From DHVE2 group archaeon (lineage in GTDB: Archaea > Thermoplasmatota > Thermoplasmata > Thermoplasmatales > Aciduliprofundaceae), in NCBI GenBank assembly GCA_027023265.1, contig JALVVV010000055.1:83907-147906 (forward strand): a stretch of DNA of 64,000 nt, in the 5' to 3' direction. The stretch's first letter is position 1; every line of letters begins with the position of its first letter. The position numbers and the translations under genes are program-made. Positions 1 through 7,634 of this stretch are shown here, piece by piece. The notes beneath the pieces were generated by a model that saw nothing but the letters and a program-made list of their open reading frames with translations, had not been told where the DNA came from and searched no databases.

Positions 1-220
1 GGAGTATTAGCTGGTTTTCAACAGCCTGAGCCAAATCTGGCCTGGCAAGCTTTAAATTGGCCAAGCGCTCGCGAGCATCAGGTTCGAGAATCTGCCTCAA
101 TATATTTTGCTTGGCAATTTCTTCCTCTTTTTTAATATCCTCTTCTTCAGGAGCCTGCTGAGACATTAGTTCCATCATTTTTCTTCGTTTTATCTCCTCA
201 AGCTCCTTGTCTTCACTCAT
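1..220 (-). CDS. PDCD5-family DNA-binding protein (3' end cut by window edge)
   Basis: The reading frame starts at an ATG whose complement is at 218-220 and runs off the left edge, so only about the first 73 residues are visible. The protein begins MSEDKELEEIKRRKM, is rich in Lys and Glu, and continues into ILEPDARERLANLKLARPDLA, the conserved helical core of the PDCD5/TFAR19 family of small archaeal and eukaryotic DNA-binding proteins. It lies 6 nt after the S19e stop codon, so the two are almost certainly co-transcribed; S19e next to a PDCD5 gene is a common archaeal arrangement. Its cellular role in archaea is poorly known. Family assignment is firm; the C-terminus cannot be seen. Confidence 0.9.
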   Translation of the reverse strand, partial: MSEDKELEEIKRRKMMELMSQQAPEEEDIKKEEEIAKQNILRQILEPDARERLANLKLARPDLAQAVENQLIL

Positions 221-226
221 ACTACA

Positions 227-679
227 TCACTTTACATATTTTTCAAGTTCTTTGCGTTCTCCTACGAGGGAGTCCATAACCTTTTTAGCAACTCCATCCA
301 TGAACTTTTGACCTTCGGGGGTTATTACCCTTCCGTTTTTATCCTTCTTAACGTATCCAAGTGCTTCCAGCTGCTGTAGCGCTTTCCTTATCACCGAACG
401 GCTCCCCTTCCTTGCTTTGTACCTTTTTGAGCCTCGGTCCTCTTTTCCTCCATAATGGGCTGCGAGCCTGGACGTACCTATTGGCCCATATACGTATATC
501 TTTCTGAGTACTGATGCCAGGCGAATATACCACCAGTCTTCCTGTTCTGGGCCCCGCTCTTTATGCACGCCGGTGGTGACCCACATAGCCCACTCTGGTG
601 GTGTGATCTCTTTCTCTTTAAGCGCATTTGCGGCCTCGTTAATTAGCTTATCCGGTGGAACATCGTACACGGTGACCAT
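227..679 (-). CDS. rps19e: 30S ribosomal protein S19e
   Basis: This is a small-subunit ribosomal protein shared by archaea and eukaryotes, needed for 40S-type subunit maturation. The 150-residue product has the N-terminal VTVYDVPPDKLI, the PPEWAMWVTTG segment, the central EDWWYIRLASVLRKIY block and the winged-helix-like GSRSVIRKALQQLE region typical of S19e. The open frame extends four codons further to a TTG at 691, but the ATG at 679 gives the usual family N-terminus, and a TATA-like box near 704-716 would put the transcript start just upstream of it. PDCD5 follows at 6 nt. Confidence 0.95.
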   Translation of the reverse strand: MVTVYDVPPDKLINEAANALKEKEITPPEWAMWVTTGVHKERGPEQEDWWYIRLASVLRKIYVYGPIGTSRLAAHYGGKEDRGSKRYKARKGSRSVIRKALQQLEALGYVKKDKNGRVITPEGQKFMDGVAKKVMDSLVGERKELEKYVK

Positions 680-720
680 ATCTATCGCCAACCGCCCTAT
701 ACATTACCTATATAAGAGTT

Positions 721-1170
721 TTACTCCTTCCATGCTTCAATTTTCATGCGGCTCATTGTTTTACCGTTGAACCAGAACTCTCCTTTGAATTTGAGTTTAT
801 CTATGACTAATGGAAGCCAGTATTTATCATCTTCCCACATGTTGCAGTAGGGTATGTTTACTATGTCAAACCATTCGGGTATCGACTCATCGCTTTCCTG
901 CGGCTCTCCGTCCAATTCCGCCCGAAAAACCCATACATGCCAGTCCACATCGCTTACATCGTAGAAGAAAAGCTCACCCACCTGTTTTATATTCTTTATG
1001 TTAGCTCCCATTTCTTCTCTTGCCTCTCTTATGGCGCATTCTTCTGGTGTTTCTCCTTCTTCTAACTTGCCCCCAACCCCGTTCCAGTATCCCATACCAT
1101 GCCCTCTTTTCTTGTAATGAAGCAGGATTTTTCCGTTCTGGATTATATGTACAATTACTGCATCAATCAT
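721..1170 (-). CDS. Nudix hydrolase, MTH1-like (probable oxidised-nucleotide diphosphatase)
   Basis: The 149-residue protein carries a complete Nudix box at residues 34-56 (G34, E40, R48, E49, E52, E53, G55), the Mg-binding catalytic signature. The preceding KKRGHGMGYWNGVGG segment resembles MTH1/NUDT1-type 8-oxo-dGTP pyrophosphatases more than ADP-ribose or CoA hydrolases, so removal of damaged dNTPs is the likely role; this is inference from sequence resemblance. The ATG at 1170 has an AT-rich TATA-like stretch about 26 nt upstream, consistent with a leaderless single-gene transcript. Its right-hand neighbour is divergent. Confidence 0.88.
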   Translation of the reverse strand: MIDAVIVHIIQNGKILLHYKKRGHGMGYWNGVGGKLEEGETPEECAIREAREEMGANIKNIKQVGELFFYDVSDVDWHVWVFRAELDGEPQESDESIPEWFDIVNIPYCNMWEDDKYWLPLVIDKLKFKGEFWFNGKTMSRMKIEAWKE

Positions 1171-1285
1171 AAACAGAACATTGCGAAAAATAAAATAAAT
1201 ATTACCCTCTTCCCTTTGTCGATTTATGTATGCGTAGAAACTGGCACAATATTATTTATATATTTCCAGTGCTCATGGATGGGGC

Positions 1286-1537
1286 ATGGTTCTGGAAATA
1301 ATGGGTTACGTTGCGGGGGCTCTTACAACGGTATCTTTTTTGCCACAGGTATTAAAGGCTTGGAAATCTAAAAGTACAAAAGACGTGTCTCTCAGTATGT
1401 TTGTGCTTTTTACACTGGGTGTTTTTTTGTGGCTGGTTTATGGTATATCATTGGGCGATATGCCTATAATAATTGCAAATCTCATAACGCTGGTACTTGC
1501 ATTGTCTATACTTGTTATGAAATTGAAATATGGTTGA
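1286..1537 (+). CDS. SemiSWEET family sugar transporter (PQ-loop, 3 TM)
   Basis: The 83-residue membrane protein has three predicted transmembrane helices (about 5-23, 37-55, 60-79) and the PQ-loop signature SFLPQVLKAWKSKSTKDVS around P20-Q21, diagnostic of SemiSWEETs. These proteins dimerise to form a single sugar uniporter, equivalent to half of a eukaryotic SWEET. The start is the ATG at 1286, preceded by a purine-rich GGATGGGGC, with AT-rich TATA-like sequence at about 1248-1262. The gene stands alone, divergent from the Nudix gene. The transported sugar cannot be told from sequence. Confidence 0.9.
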   Translation: MVLEIMGYVAGALTTVSFLPQVLKAWKSKSTKDVSLSMFVLFTLGVFLWLVYGISLGDMPIIIANLITLVLALSILVMKLKYG

Positions 1538-1674
1538 TAATCATAATAAGATCGCATAATTTTTTGTTCTGTGTTTTGTCAGTTTGAAATGATTAAGGGG
1601 TTCACCATATATTATCCTATCATATTTGAGAAAGTATTAAATAAAAATTTTGCATGTGAAATGTAGGGATAAGT

Positions 1675-2415
1675 ATGGTTGAGCTGAAATGTCCTAAATG
1701 CGGGGCACCTTTTGAGTATGAGCCAGGAATGCGATTCAAAAAGTGCGATTATTGTGGAACGATGATATACATTGATAAAAGCCAAGTGATGTTTTACTAC
1801 ATAATCCCATTTACCATTGATTCAAAGCAAGCAATTCAGGTATTTAGAAGGTGGGCCTCGGGACCTAAAATGGAAAAAGGCCTGGAAAATTCCCATGTGA
1901 AAAGTGTGAAGGCTATGTACTTCCCGGTGTATCGTTTTGTGCGTGATGTTGATGGAAAAGAAGAAGTTATTGTGAAACCTGCAAAGACCACATTGCTTCC
2001 AGGATTAAGTAATCTGAAGATACCTCCGGGAGATATGAAGATATTTGATTCTTCTTTCAAAGTTGGAAGCGCAGAGGTTATTCAGCCAGACCTCACCATG
2101 GATACTTACCTGAAAAATTTGCCGGGAATTGGGAAAGAGCAGGAAATAGTCTATTTTCCTATATATGAGATAAGATACGAGTTTCAGGGTAAAGAGTACA
2201 GTGTGGTCGTGGATGGTTCGGCAGGGGAGGTTTTCACTTCGTATTATCCTCCAAGGTCATCGGTGCCATACCTCTCTATTGCGATGCTAACATTCTTTTT
2301 AACGGCTGTTGGTGCGGCGGTAGGAACAATGGCTTCGGCTTCAGGGTGGCTCGTAACCCTTGGAGGGTTGTTGGCGGGAATTGGAGGTGGTTATTATATT
2401 GCAAAAAAGTACTGA
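1675..2415 (+). CDS. TFIIB-type zinc-ribbon protein with two C-terminal TM helices (YdjG-like)
   Basis: First gene of a six-gene operon. The 246-residue protein opens with a CxxC...CxxC zinc ribbon (C6, C9, C24, C27), has a globular region of about 170 residues containing KAMYFPVYRF and a VVDGSAGEVFTSYYP strand-turn, and ends with two Gly/Ala-rich transmembrane helices at about 197-218 and 223-243. The N-terminal bulk is therefore probably cytoplasmic. It is a distant relative of the next gene product, which has the same ribbon, core and twin-TM plan. The architecture recalls B. subtilis YdjG, a zinc-ribbon membrane protein encoded beside SPFH protein YdjI. An SD-like AGGGAT precedes the ATG. 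Function is not known. Confidence 0.72.
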   Translation: MVELKCPKCGAPFEYEPGMRFKKCDYCGTMIYIDKSQVMFYYIIPFTIDSKQAIQVFRRWASGPKMEKGLENSHVKSVKAMYFPVYRFVRDVDGKEEVIVKPAKTTLLPGLSNLKIPPGDMKIFDSSFKVGSAEVIQPDLTMDTYLKNLPGIGKEQEIVYFPIYEIRYEFQGKEYSVVVDGSAGEVFTSYYPPRSSVPYLSIAMLTFFLTAVGAAVGTMASASGWLVTLGGLLAGIGGGYYIAKKY

Positions 2416-2424
2416 GGTGGTTTT

Positions 2425-3408
2425 ATGAAACTTACTTTTGGACTTTCATGCCCAAGCTGCGGGGGCCGCGTGGATTTGAAGGAAGGGGACAAGGTGGCTA
2501 TTTGTCCTTACTGCCACACGGTTTCAATTGTGAAGGGAGAGGATGATGTAAAGACCCTGGCTTACAAGATGGTTGTAAGTGAGGGTACTGCAGTGAAAGT
2601 GGCAAAAAAATGGTTCAGAAAAGGTCTTAAAGCGAGGGATTTGAAAAAAGTTGCAAAGATCGTGGAAATTTATCCAGCATACCTTCCTTTTTGGAAGTAC
2701 CATGCAATAGGCCTTGGTATAATTTGCGGGTACAACTACGAAACACGCACAGATGCTAATGGAAATACACATCGGGAGAAAGTGTACAAGGAGAAGCAGA
2801 TAAGAAAGGATTATTTGTGGAATGAAATAGCTTGTGATGCGGGGGATATTGGTATTGAGCATTTAAAAAACACCCGGGGTGAGGTTATACCTTTACCGGA
2901 AGATGTGCCCGTATATGAGGCAACTACTTCCAAGGATGATGCAAAGTCAGAGGGAGAAATTGCCATAAGAAAGTGGATCATGGGTGAAGCTGGAATAGAA
3001 AACGTAACATTTCACAAAGAATTTGTCATACCGAAAGATTTTGTTCTTCTCTACTACCCTGTTTGGATAATCAGGTATGACTACAAGGGAAAAATGTACT
3101 TTCTCACGGTAGATGGAGTGACTGGCAAGGTTCTTTCAGGCAGGGCACCCGGCGATCCAGTTTGGCAAGCTTTGGCAATAGGAACGGGGGCGACTATAGG
3201 CGGGGTACTGACGGGGTTGACACCAGTGGGGATGGAGTACGATTATCGAGTGGGCATAATCTTGTTTTTAACAGGATTGGCCGTGTTTGGCGCCTCATAT
3301 TACTTCTTCAGGTATGGTTCAGAGATAGTTGAAGGTGACCTTCCAAAACCGTACAAATTCATAGGAATTGAAAAGATGAGCTCTTTTGGAAAGGGGGTAT
3401 TGAGATGA
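2425..3408 (+). CDS. Zinc-ribbon membrane protein, paralogue of the preceding gene
   Basis: Second gene of the SPFH operon, 327 residues. It has a zinc ribbon at C9, C12, C27, C30, then a longer core that repeats landmarks of its upstream neighbour: a xxKWFRKGL helix, a PAYLPFWKY strand, YYPVWIIRYDYKGK and TVDGVTGKVLSG. Two hydrophobic segments follow at about 248-268 and 275-297, then a short soluble tail of some 30 residues. A GAGGTGG Shine-Dalgarno sits in the 9-nt gap after the previous stop. The paralogy implies tandem duplication followed by divergence, and possibly a hetero-oligomeric membrane complex; that is inference. Confidence 0.7.
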   Translation: MKLTFGLSCPSCGGRVDLKEGDKVAICPYCHTVSIVKGEDDVKTLAYKMVVSEGTAVKVAKKWFRKGLKARDLKKVAKIVEIYPAYLPFWKYHAIGLGIICGYNYETRTDANGNTHREKVYKEKQIRKDYLWNEIACDAGDIGIEHLKNTRGEVIPLPEDVPVYEATTSKDDAKSEGEIAIRKWIMGEAGIENVTFHKEFVIPKDFVLLYYPVWIIRYDYKGKMYFLTVDGVTGKVLSGRAPGDPVWQALAIGTGATIGGVLTGLTPVGMEYDYRVGIILFLTGLAVFGASYYFFRYGSEIVEGDLPKPYKFIGIEKMSSFGKGVLR

Positions 3409-3992
3409 GTATAAAGCTTGTGCCTCTGAAATGTCCTCATTGCGGTTCGATTTTAAAATCGGACAGGAAAGACCTGCTTTATATGTGCGATAATTGTGGC
3501 ACTTTTGTATACGCGCCTACGGAAACGGTAGTGAATGTGAAAATATTTGATTTTGAAGTTCTTCGTAATTCTAAGAGGTACTACATGCCGGTGCTGACTT
3601 ATGTAACAGATGTGGAGATATACAGTGAGGAGGTGAGAGGTTTCTTTAAGGAACGAGGCATGGGTGGTCGTTGGCTCACATATATTCCTGCTGGTGGTTC
3701 ACTTCCTGCAGAGGTGATTGTAATGCTCAGCAAGATGCTTACATCCAGTCCTCCGCAAGATAGCAAAGAAATAGATAGTTTTAGAGACGCAAGGCCATTG
3801 CCTATGGAAATAACTATCGAGGAGGGTGCAGAACTGGCGGAGTTTGTATTTTTATCTTATGAAGTGGACAGGCCGGGCATACTTCAGGGTATCAACTACA
3901 GTTTTTCAGCTAATTTCAATGGCATAGTTTATATCCCTGTATATTACGACAGAGGTTATATACTTGGGCTGAGGGGCTATGGAGGTAAATAA
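3405..3992 (+). CDS. Zinc-ribbon protein without TM segment, third gene of SPFH operon
   Basis: The 195-residue product starts with another CxxC...CxxC ribbon (C10, C13, C28, C31). The rest looks soluble, with strand-rich blocks such as RYYMPVLTYVTDVEIY and NGIVYIPVYYDRGY that echo the cores of the two upstream proteins, but no hydrophobic helix. Its ATG overlaps the preceding TGA (ATGA), so translation is probably coupled. It may be the soluble partner of the two membrane-bound ribbon proteins. I do not recognise a named family beyond the zinc ribbon. Confidence 0.65.
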   Translation: MSIKLVPLKCPHCGSILKSDRKDLLYMCDNCGTFVYAPTETVVNVKIFDFEVLRNSKRYYMPVLTYVTDVEIYSEEVRGFFKERGMGGRWLTYIPAGGSLPAEVIVMLSKMLTSSPPQDSKEIDSFRDARPLPMEITIEEGAELAEFVFLSYEVDRPGILQGINYSFSANFNGIVYIPVYYDRGYILGLRGYGGK

Positions 3993-3993
3993 C

Positions 3994-4317
3994 ATGGGCG
4001 AAAGTGATAGGGTGTTCTATATTGCGTGGGGCGTAGCGATTGTGCTTATTGGCATAGCGGCTGCGCTGGCGTTAGTTGGCATGTGGGGCTTGGCTATGCT
4101 TGTGCTGTTCGGTGGTGTGGGTGCGGTGTTAATTGCTCTAAATTCCGGAGATAGCATGAAATTTTACGGTGGCATTGCGTTTCTCGTGGTGGGAATATTA
4201 TTATTTGCGGTGTTATCCGGGTTTAACATCGCATACTCTCTCATTATCTTGGTTATAATAGTAGGAGCGCTTGTGATGAGGTACGGATTATCAAAAAGTA
4301 GAGGTGATAGAAAATGA
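3994..4317 (+). CDS. Small membrane protein of SPFH operon (about 4 TM)
   Basis: The 107-residue protein is almost entirely hydrophobic, with about four transmembrane helices and short charged ends (GESDRVF at the N-terminus, SKSRGDRK at the C-terminus). The ATG at 3994 is preferred over the in-frame ATG at 3979 because GGAGGT at 3981-3986 gives a well spaced ribosome binding site and the shorter product no longer overlaps the preceding stop. It lies between soluble zinc-ribbon and coiled-coil genes and is probably the membrane anchor of the same complex. No family recognised. Confidence 0.68.
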   Translation: MGESDRVFYIAWGVAIVLIGIAAALALVGMWGLAMLVLFGGVGAVLIALNSGDSMKFYGGIAFLVVGILLFAVLSGFNIAYSLIILVIIVGALVMRYGLSKSRGDRK

Positions 4318-4832
4318 CCGATTTGAGAGATAAAGTAAAAGACGAGCGTAGTTTTCTAAAGAAGATAGAGTTAGCCATACCGGGGTTTAGAGGATACCGA
4401 AAACGCGAAGACCTGAGGATTGCAGATAGCATGCTTAGAGATTATCTCGCGAGGATACTTGGTGATGTGGAGAGATACGTGAAAGATATTCGTGATACCC
4501 TCTCAGAGGCTATGCTAATCGATGAAATTGATGATGTTGGGAAAATTGTGAATAAAGTAAGCGAAATGGTGAGCGAGGTGCGCCATGCTGAGCAGGGGTA
4601 CATGGGTTTGGTTGGAGATTACAGGGTAAGTGATGAGCAGCTTAACAGGTTGTATGAGTTTGATTATGCCCTTATTGAAGATGCGAATGCTCTCAGAGCT
4701 CTTGTCAAAGGTATATCTTCTCAAGAACTTTCCGCGATGGTACAAATGCTTCCTGAACTAAGTTCAAGGCTAAAAGACTTCGAGTCAAAGTTTAGGAAAA
4801 GACGCGATTACATGCTGGAGGTGTTTTCATGA
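4314..4832 (+). CDS. Helical coiled-coil protein of SPFH operon
   Basis: The 172-residue product is predicted to be almost all alpha-helical, without hydrophobic segments. It begins with a short basic region containing IPGFRGYRKREDLRIADSML, followed by long amphipathic helices with heptad-like spacing and a charged end (LSSRLKDFESKFRKRRDYM). Its start overlaps the preceding stop by ATGA and its own end overlaps the SPFH start, so all are translationally coupled. In the B. subtilis ydj operon a helical PspA protein accompanies the SPFH protein; this gene occupies a similar place but I see no convincing PspA sequence signature. It is best described as a helical partner of unknown family. Confidence 0.65.
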   Translation: MTDLRDKVKDERSFLKKIELAIPGFRGYRKREDLRIADSMLRDYLARILGDVERYVKDIRDTLSEAMLIDEIDDVGKIVNKVSEMVSEVRHAEQGYMGLVGDYRVSDEQLNRLYEFDYALIEDANALRALVKGISSQELSAMVQMLPELSSRLKDFESKFRKRRDYMLEVFS

Positions 4833-6013
4833 TTTTAAGAAGGGAGAAAACGAGAAATTTGGAAGGTGCAGATGCGCGCAACACGTATTTCTGGGTTGAC
4901 CAGTACAAGGGTAATAACGTGATGTGGCGGCTGCCACATAATATACGCTGGAATGATAATGTAGTTGTTAGGGAAGATGAATGGGCAGTTTTCTTCCGCG
5001 ATGGAAAAGCGCTTCACGTTTTTGACCGTCCGGGACGCTATGCGCTCACCACGGAAAACGTTCCTGTACTGGGTACTTTGGTTAAGAAAATAACCGGCGT
5101 GCAGCAAATAGGTGAAATTTATTACCTGCAGAGAAGAGAGCTTCGGGGCAAGTTCGGGACTGCTGAGCCTCTGAGTTTTCGAGACCCGGATTTTGGAGTG
5201 GTTAGAATAAGGGCATTTGGCCAGTTTGCTTACCGTGTTGTGGAGCCGATGGTTTTTATAACGGAATTTGTGGGCACAAAAGGGTTTACTACTAGCAGCG
5301 AGGTTGAGGAGTGGCTTAAAGGCCAAATTGTGATGGACATCAACGACACCGTGGGTGAGCTAAAACTGAAACATAACATGAGCATACTTGATCTCCCTGC
5401 GTACCTTCAGGAGATTGAGCAGATGGTTTTATCTAAGTTAAAAAGCGACACATCCAGGTATGGACTTGAAGTTACCAAGCTTGCAGGTTTGAATCTTAAC
5501 CTACCTGAAGAGGTGCAAGAAGCAATTGATAAGAGGGGTGCCATGGCAGCTCTGGGTGTTAATTATATGCAGTATCAGACTGGTAAGGCAATTGAGGGTA
5601 TTGGCGTTGGCGCATCCCAGGGGGGTGGAGGCTCAGGGATGGCAGAGTTGGGCGCAGGAATGGGCGCGGGAATTGCTATGGCAAATGCTATGGGGCAGGG
5701 TATGCAGACTACTGGGGGTATGCAGCAAGCCGCCCCTCCAGGTCCCCAGGTGAGTATGAAGAAATGTCCCAACTGTGGAAAGATGGTGCCCAGCGACGCT
5801 CAATTTTGTCCGTATTGCGGATACAAATTTGAAGATAAAAAGACGAAAAAATGCGTCAAGTGCGGCCGAGAGATTCCGGCGGATGCAAAATTCTGCCCTT
5901 ACTGCGGTGCACCTCAGCCAGAAAAATCAGGAACGATACACTGCCCTAACTGCGGAAAGGAAATTCCAGCAGACGTGGCGTTTTGCCCGTATTGTGGATA
6001 CAAACTAAAGTAA
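4829..6013 (+). CDS. SPFH-domain protein with three C-terminal zinc ribbons (YdjI-like)
   Basis: Last gene of the operon, 394 residues. Residues about 20-240 form a Band7/SPFH domain of the 'virion core protein' type (EWAVFFRDGKALHVF, VRIRAFGQFAYRV, LPEEVQEAIDKRGAM). A Gly/Ala/Met-rich linker (about 245-308, GAGMGAGIAMANAMGQGM) follows, then three zinc ribbons at about 311-336, 342-365 and 371-394, each CxxC...CPYCG. The same SPFH plus ribbon plan is seen in B. subtilis YdjI, which together with YdjG recruits PspA to stressed membranes. There is no N-terminal TM helix, so membrane association would go through partners. An SD-like GGAGGTG precedes the ATG. Confidence 0.82.
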   Translation: MILRREKTRNLEGADARNTYFWVDQYKGNNVMWRLPHNIRWNDNVVVREDEWAVFFRDGKALHVFDRPGRYALTTENVPVLGTLVKKITGVQQIGEIYYLQRRELRGKFGTAEPLSFRDPDFGVVRIRAFGQFAYRVVEPMVFITEFVGTKGFTTSSEVEEWLKGQIVMDINDTVGELKLKHNMSILDLPAYLQEIEQMVLSKLKSDTSRYGLEVTKLAGLNLNLPEEVQEAIDKRGAMAALGVNYMQYQTGKAIEGIGVGASQGGGGSGMAELGAGMGAGIAMANAMGQGMQTTGGMQQAAPPGPQVSMKKCPNCGKMVPSDAQFCPYCGYKFEDKKTKKCVKCGREIPADAKFCPYCGAPQPEKSGTIHCPNCGKEIPADVAFCPYCGYKLK

Positions 6014-6062
6014 TTTTTATTTTTAAATATGGCATTTATAAATAAAATGGATGTAAAAAGAT

Positions 6063-6467
6063 TCATTCCTTGTCGGGCACGAACTTGTATCCGTACTGTA
6101 TTATTCCAGCCTTTCCATCCTCGGCTATCCTGCGAAATACTGCGTGCACGGGCATGCCAATGTGCACTTCCTCGGGGTCTACATCCACGATTTGCCCCGT
6201 GAGTTTAGGTCCTTCGGGAGTCTCAATTATTGCCATCACATACGGCTTTTGATATTTGTATCCAAGAACGTTCTGATGCACCACGGTGTACGAGTACACT
6301 TTTCCCTTCCCGCTGAGTTGTACCTCTTCCATCTTCCCAACGCTTTCACGGCCGCATTTTGGACAGACGTCTCTCGGCGGGAAATAAATTGTACCGCAAA
6401 CTGGGCAGCGTGTTCCGATTAGAGAGTAACGGTATCTCCTTTCTCTCCAGAAACGAGGTACTACCAA
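6063..6467 (-). CDS. DUF35 OB-fold/zinc-ribbon protein, scaffold of thiolase-HMG-CoA synthase complex
   Basis: The 134-residue protein has a zinc ribbon (C21, C24, C35, C38) followed by an OB-fold (GKVYSYTVVHQNV, GQIVDVDPEEVHIGMPVHAVF). In methanogens and relatives the DUF35 protein bridges acetoacetyl-CoA thiolase and HMG-CoA synthase and channels the intermediate, and the operon order here matches. The start is unusual: the only possible start is TTG at 6467, directly after the thiolase TAA, with GGAGGTG a few bases upstream inside the thiolase end. Convergent with the SPFH operon across a short AT-rich gap (6014-6062). Confidence 0.9.
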   Translation of the reverse strand: MVVPRFWRERRYRYSLIGTRCPVCGTIYFPPRDVCPKCGRESVGKMEEVQLSGKGKVYSYTVVHQNVLGYKYQKPYVMAIIETPEGPKLTGQIVDVDPEEVHIGMPVHAVFRRIAEDGKAGIIQYGYKFVPDKE

Positions 6468-7634
6468 TTACATCACCTCCACTATGTGAATTATGCTGGA
6501 AGTCATAGTTCCACCTACATTATGTGCTAAGCCAACTTTCGCATCGGGCACTTGCCTCTTGCCGGCTTCGTTGCGCAACTGCTTCACAAGTTCCACAACC
6601 TGTCCAACGCCCGTGGCGCCAACGGGATGCCCCTTCGCTTTCAAACCACCGGATACATTGTATGGAAGGTCGCCATCGTAGTATAGTTGCCCTTCTTCTG
6701 CCAGCTTTATTCCTTCACCTTTCTTTGCAAATCCCAAATCTTCAATGCCTAAAAGTGCAATTATGGAAAACGCATCGTGAATTTCCGCAAGGTCAATATC
6801 CTTTGGCTCTTTCTTTGCCATTTTATACGCTTTTTTACCCGCTTCCACGGTAGATTTGGAAACGGTTAGTGATTCTCGCTCATGAAGGGATATGTAATCA
6901 TTTGCAGCAACTGATGCGCTTATCTTTATTGGTGAATCAGTGTATTTTCTTGCAATATCTGCAGAGGCCAGAACTAGGGCAGCTCCTCCATCACTTACTG
7001 GTGAGCAGTTCATCACAGTTAGTGGATCTGCAACCATGGGTGCATTTAAAACCTGATCTACGGTAACTTCTCTCTGGAAATGAGCATCTGGATTCATCGC
7101 ACCGTGCTTGTGTGCAATTACCGGGAGAAGAGCCATCTGTTCTCTCGTGAGTCCGTATTCGTGCATGTAGCGCCGTGCCATCATGGCGCCCAGTGCTGGA
7201 AATGTTGCGCCGAAGAATACTTCCCATTCTCTATCTGCAGCGCCTGCAAGGATATCAGTAACCATGTCTCCGGGAAGGTCAGTCATCTTCTCAACACCAC
7301 CAACCAATACTATATCGTAAAGTCCGGATGCAACGGCCATGTATCCTGCATGAAGTGCAGCTGCACCGCTTGCACATGCCGATTCTATTCTTATTGCGGG
7401 TACATTAAGTTCAGCCAATCCTGCGAAGTCTGCAATTAACGCGCCTACATGGTCCTGACCAACAAAGCTGCCAGCGCTCATGTTACCGCCGAATATGGCC
7501 TGAATATCCTCCGCACTTATATTTGCATCTTCAATCGCTTTCAAGCCGGCTTCTACCGCCAAATTTCTAAGGCTCTTATCCCAGTGCTCTCCATACTTTG
7601 TCTCGCCGGCACCAATTATTGCTACATCTCTCAT
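6468..7634 (-). CDS. Acetyl-CoA C-acetyltransferase (archaeal thiolase)
   Basis: The 388-residue enzyme condenses two acetyl-CoA to acetoacetyl-CoA, the first step of the mevalonate route to archaeal isoprenoid lipids. It has the nucleophile motif ESACASGAAALHAG with C87, the GGLKAKGHPVGATG loop with the catalytic His, and GLAHNVGG near the C-terminus in place of the classical CxG loop, as usual for archaeal/SCP-x-type thiolases. It starts directly after the HMG-CoA synthase stop codon and is followed directly by the DUF35 gene, so the three are one operon and very likely one enzyme complex. Confidence 0.93.
   Translation of the reverse strand: MRDVAIIGAGETKYGEHWDKSLRNLAVEAGLKAIEDANISAEDIQAIFGGNMSAGSFVGQDHVGALIADFAGLAELNVPAIRIESACASGAAALHAGYMAVASGLYDIVLVGGVEKMTDLPGDMVTDILAGAADREWEVFFGATFPALGAMMARRYMHEYGLTREQMALLPVIAHKHGAMNPDAHFQREVTVDQVLNAPMVADPLTVMNCSPVSDGGAALVLASADIARKYTDSPIKISASVAANDYISLHERESLTVSKSTVEAGKKAYKMAKKEPKDIDLAEIHDAFSIIALLGIEDLGFAKKGEGIKLAEEGQLYYDGDLPYNVSGGLKAKGHPVGATGVGQVVELVKQLRNEAGKRQVPDAKVGLAHNVGGTMTSSIIHIVEVM

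Noticed and set aside
1099-1371. Plus-strand open frame of 90 codons overlapping the Nudix and SemiSWEET genes
   Set aside because: Composition is not protein-like and it overlaps two well supported genes in other frames.
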